Shown: positions 8,400 through 16,394 of the stretch, one piece after another | How the letters are laid out: the number at the start of each line of letters is the position of its first letter | Numbering within the stretch: the stretch's first letter is position 1 | Source: Spirochaeta thermophila DSM 6192 | Lineage (GTDB): Bacteria; Spirochaetota; Spirochaetia; Winmispirales; Winmispiraceae | Length of the DNA: 64,000 nt | Direction: 5' to 3' | NCBI RefSeq assembly: GCF_000147075.1 | Contig: NC_014484.1 | Location: 1,567,501-1,631,500 of the forward strand | The notes under the pieces: generated by a model | What the model was told of the DNA's origin: nothing | The model's input: the letters and a program-made list of their open reading frames with translations, nothing else | The model's database searches: none | Translations under genes and position numbers: made by a program

Positions 8400-9109
8400 G
8401 TATCGTGGTGGAGGGGCTTTCCCACCGCTTCCCCGATGGGTCGTGGGGGCTCAAGGATGTGTGGCTCACGATCCACGAGGGGGAACGGGTGCTGCTGGTG
8501 GGAAGGAATGGGTCGGGCAAGACGTTGCTCATGAGACACCTGGTGGGGCTCGCGCAGCCCACGGAGGGAAGGGTCCTGGTGGATGGTCGTGATGTCCGCC
8601 GGGACCCGTTCTTCGCGCGGCGGCGGGTGGGCCTGGTCTTCCAGAGTGCCGAGGCACAGCTGGTGCGGCACACGGTGCGGGACGAGGTGGCGCTGGGGCC
8701 GGAGAACCTGGGGCTGCCGGGAGACGAGGTGGCGCGTCGCGTGGAGGGGGTGATGGGGAGGCTGGGGATCTCCCACCTGGCGGCCCGTCATCCGCGGACG
8801 CTCTCGGGAGGGGAGAAGCGGAGGGTGGCAATCGCAGGGGTGCTGGTGATGGAGCCCGCCTACCTGGTGCTCGACGAGCCGTTCGCAAACCTGGATCTGC
8901 CGGGGATAAGGAGCGTCCTGGAGGCGCTCGAGGTGCTGGAGCGTGAGGGACGTGGATGGGTGGTGATCTCGCACGAGGTGTGGTGGCTCAAGGACAGGGT
9001 GGACAGGGTGGTGGCGATGGAGGGGGGGCGGGTGGTGCTGGAAGGAAGGCCGGAGGAGGTGGGGGGGAGGCTGGAGACCCTGGGGATCTGGGAAGGGGGG
9101 AGGGTGTGA
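8396..9109 (+). CDS. bioM: Biotin ECF transporter ATPase
   Basis: 237-aa ABC ATPase. Walker A is GRNGSGKT, the Q-loop is in VFQSAEAQLV, the signature is LSGGEKRR, Walker B is YLVLDEP, and the switch histidine is in VISHE. It starts inside the last codons of bioY (ATGA), and its own TGA overlaps the GTG of bioN (GTGA). It energises BioN/BioY-dependent biotin uptake at the inner membrane. Confidence 0.92.
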   Translation: MSIVVEGLSHRFPDGSWGLKDVWLTIHEGERVLLVGRNGSGKTLLMRHLVGLAQPTEGRVLVDGRDVRRDPFFARRRVGLVFQSAEAQLVRHTVRDEVALGPENLGLPGDEVARRVEGVMGRLGISHLAARHPRTLSGGEKRRVAIAGVLVMEPAYLVLDEPFANLDLPGIRSVLEALEVLEREGRGWVVISHEVWWLKDRVDRVVAMEGGRVVLEGRPEEVGGRLETLGIWEGGRV

Positions 9110-9870
9110 GGGATACGCTCCTCTTCTTCTACCAGCCCGGTGCGGGGGTGCTCCACAGGGTGGATGTGAGGAGCAAGGCGCTGGGGTTCGTGTGGGCGTG
9201 TGTGGCTACCATGGCGTCGGGGAGGTGGGGGCTGGGGTTGTTGGGGGTGCTGGGGGTGGGGTTGTGTGTGGGGGGCGGGGTGCGGGGGGTGTGGCGGAGC
9301 GTGAGGGGGGTGCTGGTGCTGGGGGCGCTGGTGCTGGTGGGGAGGGCGCTGAGCACGGAGGGGGTGGTGGTGTGGGAGGGGTGGGGGCTGAGGGCGACGG
9401 CGGAAGGGCTCGTGCGGGGGGCGGTGGGGGCGGGGAAGCTGGGCCTGCTGGTGGTGTGGGCCCACCTCTTCCTCGCCTCCACCCCCCTCTCCTCCTTCGA
9501 GGCCGCCCTCGCCTGGCTCCTCTCACCCATCCCCGGCCTGCGCCGCCTCCGCGGCCTCATCGCCGGCACCCTCTCCCTCATGCTCTCCTTCCTCCCCCTC
9601 ATCGCCCACCAGGCCGCCCTCATCCGGGACGCCCTCAGCGCCCGCCTCCTCTCACCCTCACGCCGCCCCATCCACTCCCTCACCCTCCTCTCCTCCACCC
9701 TCATCCAGAACCTCTTCCTCCTCGCCCAGGAGACCGCCGACGCCCTCACCGCCCGCTCCTACACCTTCACCCCTCCTCCCCTCCCCCCGGGCCCCTCACT
9801 CCTCCCACCCCTCCCCTTCCTCGCCGTCCTCACCCCCCTCACCGTCCTCCTCGCACTCCTTCCCGCCTGA
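9106..9870 (+). CDS. bioN: Biotin ECF transporter transmembrane (T) component
   Basis: 254 aa from GTG 9106. The open frame extends upstream into bioM but the GTGA junction fits the operon style. Hydrophobic helices fill residues 20-140. The coupling-helix signature Ala-Arg-Ser/Gly is seen as TARSY near residue 225, with a related SARLLSPSRR stretch before it. Codon style changes sharply near 9460: before it codons end mostly in G (GTG, GGG, CTG), after it mostly in C (CTC, CCC, ACC). The last 32 bases overlap convergently with the end of the zinc ATPase gene. Confidence 0.85.
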   Translation: MRDTLLFFYQPGAGVLHRVDVRSKALGFVWACVATMASGRWGLGLLGVLGVGLCVGGGVRGVWRSVRGVLVLGALVLVGRALSTEGVVVWEGWGLRATAEGLVRGAVGAGKLGLLVVWAHLFLASTPLSSFEAALAWLLSPIPGLRRLRGLIAGTLSLMLSFLPLIAHQAALIRDALSARLLSPSRRPIHSLTLLSSTLIQNLFLLAQETADALTARSYTFTPPPLPPGPSLLPPLPFLAVLTPLTVLLALLPA

Positions 9871-11827
9871 GCCCCCATCCGAACGCCCTCACCGCATTGA
9901 GCACCGCAAGGAGCGTGGTCCCCACATCGCCGATCACCGCCTCCCACATCCCCGCGAGCCCCGCCACACCGGCCACCATGAGCCCCAGCTTGAGCCCCAG
10001 GATGAGGACCACATTCTCCCACAACACCACCCTCGCCTTCCGAGCGAGCCGCACCGCCTCCACCACCCCGTGGAGCGAATCCTCCATGAGCACCACATCC
10101 GCGCTCTCGCTCGCCGCCTGCGTCCCCCCCGCCCCCATGGCGATCCCCACATCGGCCCGCGCGAGCACCGCCGCATCGTTGACCCCGTCGCCCACGAAGA
10201 CCACCCCCTCAGCCTGCTCCACCAGACGCGCCACCTCCCTCACCTTGTCCTCGGGGAAGAGCCCCGCCTTCCACTCCCGTATACACAGATCCCCCGCCAC
10301 CTCCTGCACCGCCTCCTCCGTGTCGCCCGTGAGCACCACCACGCGCCGCACCCCCAACCTGCCAAGCGCCGCGAGCACCCCCTTCGCATCCTCCCTCACC
10401 GCATCCTCCACGCGCACCCGCCCCACATACCGACCGTCCACCGCCACCTCCACCACCCCCCCATCCCGCACGCACCGCTCGTGGGGAATCCCCTCATCGT
10501 GCAGGAGCCTGTCGCTCCCCGCCACCACACGCCGGCCCAGCACCTCCGCCACCACCCCCCGGCCCGGCACCTCCCGCCACCGGCCATCCAGCCCCTCGAG
10601 CCGCCCCCCACGCTCCCTGTAGGCACTTCGTACCGCCTCGGCCACGGGGTGGGCCGCGTGAGCCTCGGCCCTCGCCGCCCATTCCAACACCTCATCCCCC
10701 CTCACCCCCTCGGCGGGCTCCACCTCCTTCAGGGCGAACACCCCCCGGGTGAGCGTTCCCGTCTTGTCGAACACCACGGTGGACACTCGCGCGAGCGCAT
10801 CCATGACCGCTCCACCCTTGAAGAGCACCCCCCGCGCAGCCGCCACCCCCATGGCGTTCATGTAGACCAGGGGAATCCCCACCACCAAGGCGCACGGACA
10901 CGAGATCACCAGGAGCACCAGGGCGCGGTAGCCCCACCGTGCGAGCGACCCCAGGCCGAGAAGCGGCGGCACCAAGGCCACCACGGCCGCGATCGAGACC
11001 ACCAGAGGCGTGTACACCCTCGCGAACCGGGTGAAGAACCGCTCCACCCTCCCCTTCCGCTCCCTCGCCTCCTCCACCAGTCGCCGGATCCGCACGATCG
11101 ACGACTCCGCATACGGATGCACCGCCTCCACCTCGACGACTCCCGTGAGGTTGAGGGCCCCCGCCTGCACCTCATCGCCCTCCTCCACGGCCACGGGAAG
11201 CGACTCACCGGTGAGCACCGCGAGGGAGAGGTCGGTCCTCCCCTTTCTCACCACCCCGTCCACGGGTATCCTCTCTCCGGGGCGGACGAGCACCACCTGG
11301 CCCGGCCTCACCTCCTCGGGCCGCACCTCCCGCACCGATCCTCCCTCCACAAGATGGGCCCGATCCGGCATCACCGAGAGCAGGGCGGTGATCGAGTCCC
11401 TCGCCCGGCGGACCGCCCTGTCCTGAAGGGCCTCGCCGAGCTGATAGAAGACCGCCACCGCCGCGGCCTCTGCAAAGGCCCCCAGGAGCAGAGCCCCCAG
11501 GGTCGCCACACTCATGAGGACGAACTCGTCCAGCACCCCACCGCGCACCAGACTCCGCACCGCACTCCGCCAGAGGGGGAGACCGGCCCAGAGATAGAGA
11601 CCGAGAAAACCCGCATCCCGGAGCAGGGAAGGCATTCCGGGAAGGACCTCGCCGAGCACGATGAGGATAAGGAGCCCTCCTGCGGCTGCAAGATGAGGCC
11701 AGAGCGGGGCCTCTTTCTCCGGAGGGGAGGCCTGTATCGTGCGACAGGAGGTGCAGCACGCATCCCCGGTGCCGCACCCCTGGGCCGGAGCGCGTTCGTC
11801 TACCGATGGTATGTATCGCTTTTCCAT
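9839..11827 (-). CDS. zntA: Zn2+/Cd2+/Pb2+-exporting P-type ATPase (P1B-2)
   Basis: 662 aa from the ATG at 11827, preceded by GAGGAGCACAGG. The N-terminus has a short Cys cluster (CGTGDACCTSCRT) in place of a full HMA domain. The translocation motif is SCPCAL, the phosphorylation site DKTGTLTRG, the hinge GDGVNDAAVLARADV. Near the C-terminus, NVVLILGLKLGLM and the later DVGTTLL carry the Lys and Asp typical of the Zn/Cd/Pb subgroup. It pumps metal out of the cytoplasm. It lies 10 bp downstream of the SmtB-type repressor, forming a two-gene operon. Confidence 0.9.
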   Translation of the reverse strand: MEKRYIPSVDERAPAQGCGTGDACCTSCRTIQASPPEKEAPLWPHLAAAGGLLILIVLGEVLPGMPSLLRDAGFLGLYLWAGLPLWRSAVRSLVRGGVLDEFVLMSVATLGALLLGAFAEAAAVAVFYQLGEALQDRAVRRARDSITALLSVMPDRAHLVEGGSVREVRPEEVRPGQVVLVRPGERIPVDGVVRKGRTDLSLAVLTGESLPVAVEEGDEVQAGALNLTGVVEVEAVHPYAESSIVRIRRLVEEARERKGRVERFFTRFARVYTPLVVSIAAVVALVPPLLGLGSLARWGYRALVLLVISCPCALVVGIPLVYMNAMGVAAARGVLFKGGAVMDALARVSTVVFDKTGTLTRGVFALKEVEPAEGVRGDEVLEWAARAEAHAAHPVAEAVRSAYRERGGRLEGLDGRWREVPGRGVVAEVLGRRVVAGSDRLLHDEGIPHERCVRDGGVVEVAVDGRYVGRVRVEDAVREDAKGVLAALGRLGVRRVVVLTGDTEEAVQEVAGDLCIREWKAGLFPEDKVREVARLVEQAEGVVFVGDGVNDAAVLARADVGIAMGAGGTQAASESADVVLMEDSLHGVVEAVRLARKARVVLWENVVLILGLKLGLMVAGVAGLAGMWEAVIGDVGTTLLAVLNAVRAFGWGLRREGVRGGR

Positions 11828-11837
11828 CCTGTGCTCC

Positions 11838-12140
11838 TCACATCTCCTCGAGGTGCTCGCGTGCGAGCTCGTACACCTTCTGGACGTGCTCGTCCGCAAG
11901 CCGGTAGTACACGTGTCTCCCCTCGCGCCTCGACCGGACGAGCCTCGCGTGCTTGAGGAGCGCGAGCTGGTGTGAGACCGCCGAGTGCGTCATCTCCAGC
12001 CGTTCGGCAAGGGTATGCACGCAGAGCTCCTCGTCGAAGAGGAGGGAGAGGATCCGGATACGGGTGGGATCCCCCATCATGCGGAAGAACGAGGCCATCT
12101 CCTCGATGAGGACCTCCTGTGTTTCGGAAAACCCCGACAT
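11838..12140 (-). CDS. ArsR/SmtB-family metal-sensing repressor
   Basis: 100-aa winged-helix repressor. The start is ATG 12140, with AAGAAGG six bases upstream; an in-frame GTG at 12146 overlaps that site. The recognition helix reads MTHSAVSHQLALLKHA. The last helix carries D-x-H-(10 residues)-H-x-x-E in DEHVQKVYELAREHLEE, which matches the SmtB alpha-5 zinc ligands (Asp104, His106, His117, Glu120) in spacing. ELCVHTL holds a Cys and His in the alpha-3 position. It should sense Zn (or Cd) and release the operator just upstream. Confidence 0.88.
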   Translation of the reverse strand: MSGFSETQEVLIEEMASFFRMMGDPTRIRILSLLFDEELCVHTLAERLEMTHSAVSHQLALLKHARLVRSRREGRHVYYRLADEHVQKVYELAREHLEEM

Positions 12141-12162
12141 AGACACCTTCTTAAAAATGAAA

Positions 12163-12182
12163 ATATGAACAACTATTCATAT
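12163..12182 (-). promoter_or_regulatory. SmtB/CadC-type operator
   Basis: The sequence ATATGAACAACTATTCATAT is an imperfect palindrome with perfect seven-base arms ATATGAA/TTCATAT, the classical ArsR-family zinc-repressor site. It lies 23 bases upstream of the repressor ATG, so the repressor would control itself and the ATPase. Confidence 0.75.
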
Positions 12183-12249
12183 ATTAGCACGGACTGTTCC
12201 TTTGTTCAACCCCTCGCCCCACTACCGCCCCATCCACACCTCAGCTCCC

Positions 12250-13245
12250 CTACTCCACTCGCCTCCCCACGCGCACCGGAGCCTCCATGATCTTTGCCTT
12301 CACAAACCGTCCCGACTCGGTGAGCTGCTCATCGGGCCAGGGCCCTGTGGTGCTTGCCCCGAAGACCAGGGCCGAGGCGCTCTCACGCTTGTCGTTCATG
12401 GCCCAGTTGGCCCAGCTTATCATGTGCTCGTCGAGAAAGGCGAGCCAGCGTTCCGATTCCTCGATATCGATCGGCCCGTCGCCCGAGGCCTCGCAGGTTC
12501 CCCACTCGGTCACGAACAAGGGGAGCCCCTTGGAGAGGGCATACCGGGCCTTTTCCCTCAGATCCTCCCGGTGCGTCCCTGCGTAGAAGTGGAGGGTATA
12601 GGCGATGTTCTCGTACCCTGTAATCGGATCGTCGGCCGCCACATCCACGTCCTGCGACCAGTGCGGCGTGCCCACAATGATGAGGTTCTTCGCCCCCTTC
12701 GAGCGTATGGTCTCGATGATGCGCACCGCATAGGCCTTGATCTCGTCCCACGTCTCGGTGTCGGGCTCGTTGTAGATCTCGAAGATCACGTTGGGCACAT
12801 TGCCGTAGCGCTCGGCCATCTCGGCAAAGAAGGCCTCGGCCTGCGGGAGGTAGATGTTGTGTGAGTGCCAGTCGATGATCACGTAGATGCCCTCCTCTAT
12901 GGCGGCATCCACCACCTTCATGAGGAGGTTTTTGTGGTACTTGTTGCTCGTGAGGTAGGCGTTCTCCACTCCCATGGCCGCCCTGATGAGGGAGACCTTC
13001 CAGGTACGGGCGAGGTTTCTCACCAGCTCCGGATTCCAGAACGGCGCCGACCACTGGCTCCAGAAGAGGCTCATCCCGCGAAGCTGAATCTGCCGCCCAT
13101 GGGCGTCGCAGATCGCACTCCCCCTCACCTGGAGCATCCCGTGCCGATCCACCACCGACCCGCCGGTGGCGAGGCGGAGCCCCACCCCCACGCCCGCCGC
13201 GAGCACCACCCCCGCCGCGAGCACGATGATCCACTTCCGCTTCAT
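12250..13245 (-). CDS. GH5-family endo-glucanase, membrane-anchored or secreted
   Basis: 331 aa starting MKRKWIIVLAAGVVLAAGVG, a signal or anchor segment; GAGGAGGTGGTCTC precedes the ATG. The TIM-barrel GH5 signatures are present: the acid/base Glu in VIFEIYNEPD (about residue 160), a catalytic-site His in YTLHFYAGTHRE, and the nucleophile Glu in FVTEWGTCEASGDG. The pattern fits the GH5_2 cellulase subfamily (endo-beta-1,4-glucanase). It is the second gene of a likely operon, 60 bp after the acetylesterase gene. No carbohydrate-binding module is attached. Confidence 0.88.
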   Translation of the reverse strand: MKRKWIIVLAAGVVLAAGVGVGLRLATGGSVVDRHGMLQVRGSAICDAHGRQIQLRGMSLFWSQWSAPFWNPELVRNLARTWKVSLIRAAMGVENAYLTSNKYHKNLLMKVVDAAIEEGIYVIIDWHSHNIYLPQAEAFFAEMAERYGNVPNVIFEIYNEPDTETWDEIKAYAVRIIETIRSKGAKNLIIVGTPHWSQDVDVAADDPITGYENIAYTLHFYAGTHREDLREKARYALSKGLPLFVTEWGTCEASGDGPIDIEESERWLAFLDEHMISWANWAMNDKRESASALVFGASTTGPWPDEQLTESGRFVKAKIMEAPVRVGRRVE

Positions 13246-13305
13246 GAGACCACCTCCTCTGCCCTAAGTATAGAGCACGCCCTCCAGTTGGTCGAGATGT
13301 CCGCC

Positions 13306-14844
13306 CTACTCCACCCTCAGCGAGAACGGCATGGCGGGAAGTCCCGACTCGTCGAAGAGGTTCACCTGGGGGGTGTTGCGCCACGCGTACCGTACCTCCC
13401 GCACCTCCTCGGGGTGCTCCACCTGCAGCAGCACGGACTGCCCCTCGATGAGGGCCGGGGCCGACACCACCTCTCCCGAGGAGCGCACCACGGAGAACTC
13501 GCGGGGTGGATTCCCGTCGTGTGTCACGAGCCTCTCCGCATGGGCGAAGACCACCCGTATCCCCGAGGGTTCCCGCACCACCCGCACCGCAGTGGGGGGG
13601 AAGGGGTCGATATCATCCCGCCCGTAGACATCGCGGAGTGCGAGGAGGGCGAGGCGGTCTCCCACCTCACGCTTGCGGCGGGGATGGATGTCGTCCGGAT
13701 CGCCCACATCCACCGTGGGCGCCATACCCGTGTGCGGCACCTCGAGCACCGCTACCTGGGCCTCCCAGAACCTCGGGAGGAGCCCCTCGGTTCCATAGTC
13801 CCACGGAGCGATCTGGGCGAAGAAAAACGGAAGCGCCGGGTCACCGAAGAGGCGCCTCAGTCCCTGGATGAGGGCCCGCATCTTCACCGTATAGAGCGGT
13901 CCATCGCCCACGTCGCTCTCCCCCTGATACCAGATCACACCCTTGAGGGCGAGGGGCACGAGCGGAGCGACCATCGCGTTGTAAATCGTAGCAGGCTTGA
14001 GCTTGTCGTAGTCGGTGATCCCCTCCCAGGGGTGACGTGCAGCGGGATCACGCCTCAGGGCCTCCTCGTACTCCGCGCGGGCCTCCTCTATCATCTCGGC
14101 ATAGCGTGCCAGCTCCGGGAAGGCCCGAAGCTCTTCCTCGGGGATCCAGGCGTGGATGGGGCTTCCTCCATAGGCGGCCTGGATGAGGCCTATGGGCACG
14201 CCCAGCTCCTTGTGGAGCTTCCTCCCGAACGTGTAGGCCACCGCGGAAAACCCGAACCACCCTCCGGTCACGAGGTACTCGCGCTCGGAGGGGAACCACG
14301 CGCCCGGAACATCCCTTTCCGGGAAGGGACCGGTCGACTTGGGGATGAGGTAGAGGCGGATGTGCGGGTAGTCGATGTCCTCGAGCTCCCGGTCGCGATC
14401 GGCGATGGCGGCCATGCCCATCTCCATGTTGGACTGCCCGGCACAGAGCCACACGTCACCGACCAGCACGCCCCGGAGCACCCGGACCTCGGGCTCCCCT
14501 GCGATCCTCCTCCGGTCACGCTCCGAGAGCACATAGGAGATGGTCATCTCCTCGTCCCGGGTGGACGCCTCCATGGGATCGAGCCAGACCATCCACCTGC
14601 CCTCCTCGTCCACCACGCTCCGCTTCACCTGATCTCTGAATCGCACCTCCACCGTGAGGCCCGGATGTCCGGTTCCCCACACGGGAACCGGCACCTCACG
14701 CTGAAGGACCATGTTGTTGAGGAAGAGTCTCGAGGTCTTCAAAGGGACCAGGGGTTCCGCTGTCTTCTCCATGGTCATACACCCCACGAGCAAGAGGATA
14801 CTGCTCATCAGTGCAAGCAGGCGATATCCACGGCCTCCTCTCAT
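13306..14844 (-). CDS. Sialate O-acetylesterase-type SGNH esterase, lipoprotein
   Basis: 512 aa from ATG 14844, preceded by AGGAGGTGTACG; in-frame upstream codons lie outside the transcript. The signal peptide ends in the lipobox LLVGC. The SGNH hydrolase core has the catalytic Ser in CAGQSNMEMG, an Asn-containing block in WYQGESDV, and the Asp/His in DDIHPRRK. Relatives remove acetyl groups from sialic acids or from plant xylan and pectin. Given the cellulase and hemicellulase neighbours, a carbohydrate acetylesterase role is the better inference. Confidence 0.85.
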   Translation of the reverse strand: MRGGRGYRLLALMSSILLLVGCMTMEKTAEPLVPLKTSRLFLNNMVLQREVPVPVWGTGHPGLTVEVRFRDQVKRSVVDEEGRWMVWLDPMEASTRDEEMTISYVLSERDRRRIAGEPEVRVLRGVLVGDVWLCAGQSNMEMGMAAIADRDRELEDIDYPHIRLYLIPKSTGPFPERDVPGAWFPSEREYLVTGGWFGFSAVAYTFGRKLHKELGVPIGLIQAAYGGSPIHAWIPEEELRAFPELARYAEMIEEARAEYEEALRRDPAARHPWEGITDYDKLKPATIYNAMVAPLVPLALKGVIWYQGESDVGDGPLYTVKMRALIQGLRRLFGDPALPFFFAQIAPWDYGTEGLLPRFWEAQVAVLEVPHTGMAPTVDVGDPDDIHPRRKREVGDRLALLALRDVYGRDDIDPFPPTAVRVVREPSGIRVVFAHAERLVTHDGNPPREFSVVRSSGEVVSAPALIEGQSVLLQVEHPEEVREVRYAWRNTPQVNLFDESGLPAMPFSLRVE

Positions 14845-14863
14845 CGTACACCTCCTTGCACCC

Positions 14864-14892
14864 ATCCTAGCAGGATCGGAGGAGTCTGACAA
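14864..14892 (-). promoter_or_regulatory. Promoter of the acetylesterase-GH5 operon
   Basis: On the minus strand TTGTCA (14892-14887), a 17-bp spacer, and TAGGAT (14869-14864). Predicted RNA start is near 14857, leaving a short leader with AGGAGG before ATG 14844. Confidence 0.6.
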
Positions 14893-14964
14893 GAGAAAAC
14901 GGTTTCTCACCGGGATGCACGGATCCCCCCGTCCGGGAACATCCCCCTCCACCCTGCATCGAGA

Positions 14965-14993
14965 TTGACAGGGCCTGCCTCCTGCCGTATCGT
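14965..14993 (+). promoter_or_regulatory. trkA promoter, positioned for a leaderless transcript
   Basis: TTGACA at 14965-14970, 17-bp spacer, TATCGT at 14988-14993. Only six bases separate the -10 from the ATG at 15000, so RNA would start at or next to the start codon. Confidence 0.6.
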
Positions 14994-14999
14994 GGAGCT

Positions 15000-16394
15000 A
15001 TGAAGATCATCATCCACGGTGCGGGGAGGGTGGGGTTCCAGCTCGCCCGGACCCTCATCCAGGAAGGACACGCGATCACCATCATCGAACAGGATCCCGC
15101 CCTGGCACGACACGCGGCCAACCTCCTCGACTGCTTCGTGCTCAACGAGCCGGGAAACCAGATCGAGACCCTCCGAAAGGCGGAGGTGGACAAGGCCGAC
15201 TACTTCGTGAGCGTCACCGACTCCGACGAGATCAACATCATATCGTGCGGGCTCGCCAAGAGCGTGTTCCACACCCCCAAGACCATCGCCAGGGTGAGGA
15301 AGTTCGACTACAGCGCGAGCGAGGTGCTCGAGACCCCCCTCTTCGGCATCGACATCATCATCAACCCGGAGATAGAGACCGCCCGGATGGTGGTGCGCGC
15401 CATCCAGAGCGGGGCCATGAGCCCCATCAGCCTGTTCGAGACCTCGCACTTCCAGCTCCAGGTGATAAAGGTGCCTCCCTCCTCGCCTTTCATCAAGAAA
15501 CCCATACAGCACCTCCGCGCCGTCGTAGGTCTCCTTTTCCTCGTCCCCCTCATCCAGCGGAGGGAGGCCTACCAGGTCCCCTCGGGCCACAGTCCCATCG
15601 AGGAAGGCGACCACCTCTACATCCTCGCCCGCCCCGAAGACTTCCCCACGCTCTACAAGGCCATAGGCATCACCCCCGAGGAGATAAAGAAGATCGTCCT
15701 GGTGGGCGGCGGCGAGTTGGGCTGCTACATCCTCGACATGCTCAATGCACGAAGGGAGGAGGGCGGCTTCTTCCGCCACCTCTTCAGGCGTATCTTCACC
15801 CCCCACCGCTACCAGTTCCACATCATCGACCAGGACTACGACCGCTGCAAATACCTCGCCCACCGGTACCCCGACGCCACGGTGAGCAACGTGGACATCT
15901 CCCAGGAAGGCTTCATGGAGGAGGGGAACCTCGAGGGGTACGACGTCGTGATCACCGCCACCCAGAGTCAGGAGCTCAACCTGCTCACCGCCCTCTACGC
16001 CAAGAAGGTGGGGGTGCGCAAGTCCATCGCCGTGGTCCACCGCATCCCCTTCATGCACCTGGGGGAACAGCTCGGCCTGGACGTGACCGTGAGCCTCAAC
16101 CACGCCGTGCTCACCACCATCCTCAAGGCCATCTACCAGGAGAAGGTGCACACCATCTACCCCATCTCGGGGAGTCCGTACGAGCTGGTGGAGACCGTGA
16201 TCCTCCCCACCTCCCCGTTCATCGGGAAGAAGATAAAGGAGCTCGGGCTCCCGGGGGAGACGCTCATCCTCCTCATCACCCGTAAGGAGGAGCAGATCAT
16301 CCCCACAGGGGACACGGAGCTGAGGGAGGGCGACAAGCTGGTACTCATCTTCAACCAGACACACCGGCAGAAGGTGGAGGAGTTCTTCGCGTGA
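15000..16394 (+). CDS. trkA: Trk potassium-uptake regulatory subunit
   Basis: 464-aa peripheral protein with two tandem RCK units. The first Rossmann NAD site is IIHGAGRVGFQLARTL at the N-terminus; the second is KIVLVGGGELGCYILDML near residue 240. Each is followed by a RCK_C half (residues about 140-220 and 375-460). It gates the TrkH channel in response to nucleotide. The last codons overlap the GTG of trkH, so the two are translationally coupled. GGAG lies five bases before the ATG, although the promoter spacing may exclude it from the mRNA. Confidence 0.93.
   Translation: MKIIIHGAGRVGFQLARTLIQEGHAITIIEQDPALARHAANLLDCFVLNEPGNQIETLRKAEVDKADYFVSVTDSDEINIISCGLAKSVFHTPKTIARVRKFDYSASEVLETPLFGIDIIINPEIETARMVVRAIQSGAMSPISLFETSHFQLQVIKVPPSSPFIKKPIQHLRAVVGLLFLVPLIQRREAYQVPSGHSPIEEGDHLYILARPEDFPTLYKAIGITPEEIKKIVLVGGGELGCYILDMLNARREEGGFFRHLFRRIFTPHRYQFHIIDQDYDRCKYLAHRYPDATVSNVDISQEGFMEEGNLEGYDVVITATQSQELNLLTALYAKKVGVRKSIAVVHRIPFMHLGEQLGLDVTVSLNHAVLTTILKAIYQEKVHTIYPISGSPYELVETVILPTSPFIGKKIKELGLPGETLILLITRKEEQIIPTGDTELREGDKLVLIFNQTHRQKVEEFFA

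Noticed and set aside
10070-11956. Long plus-strand open frame antisense to the zinc ATPase gene
   Set aside because: The translation is rich in Arg, His and Pro with no motif; it is the complement of a well-defined P-type ATPase in GC-rich DNA.
12865-14889. 674-codon plus-strand open frame across the GH5 and acetylesterase genes
   Set aside because: Both opposite-strand genes have intact catalytic motifs, ribosome sites and a promoter; the plus-strand frame has none.
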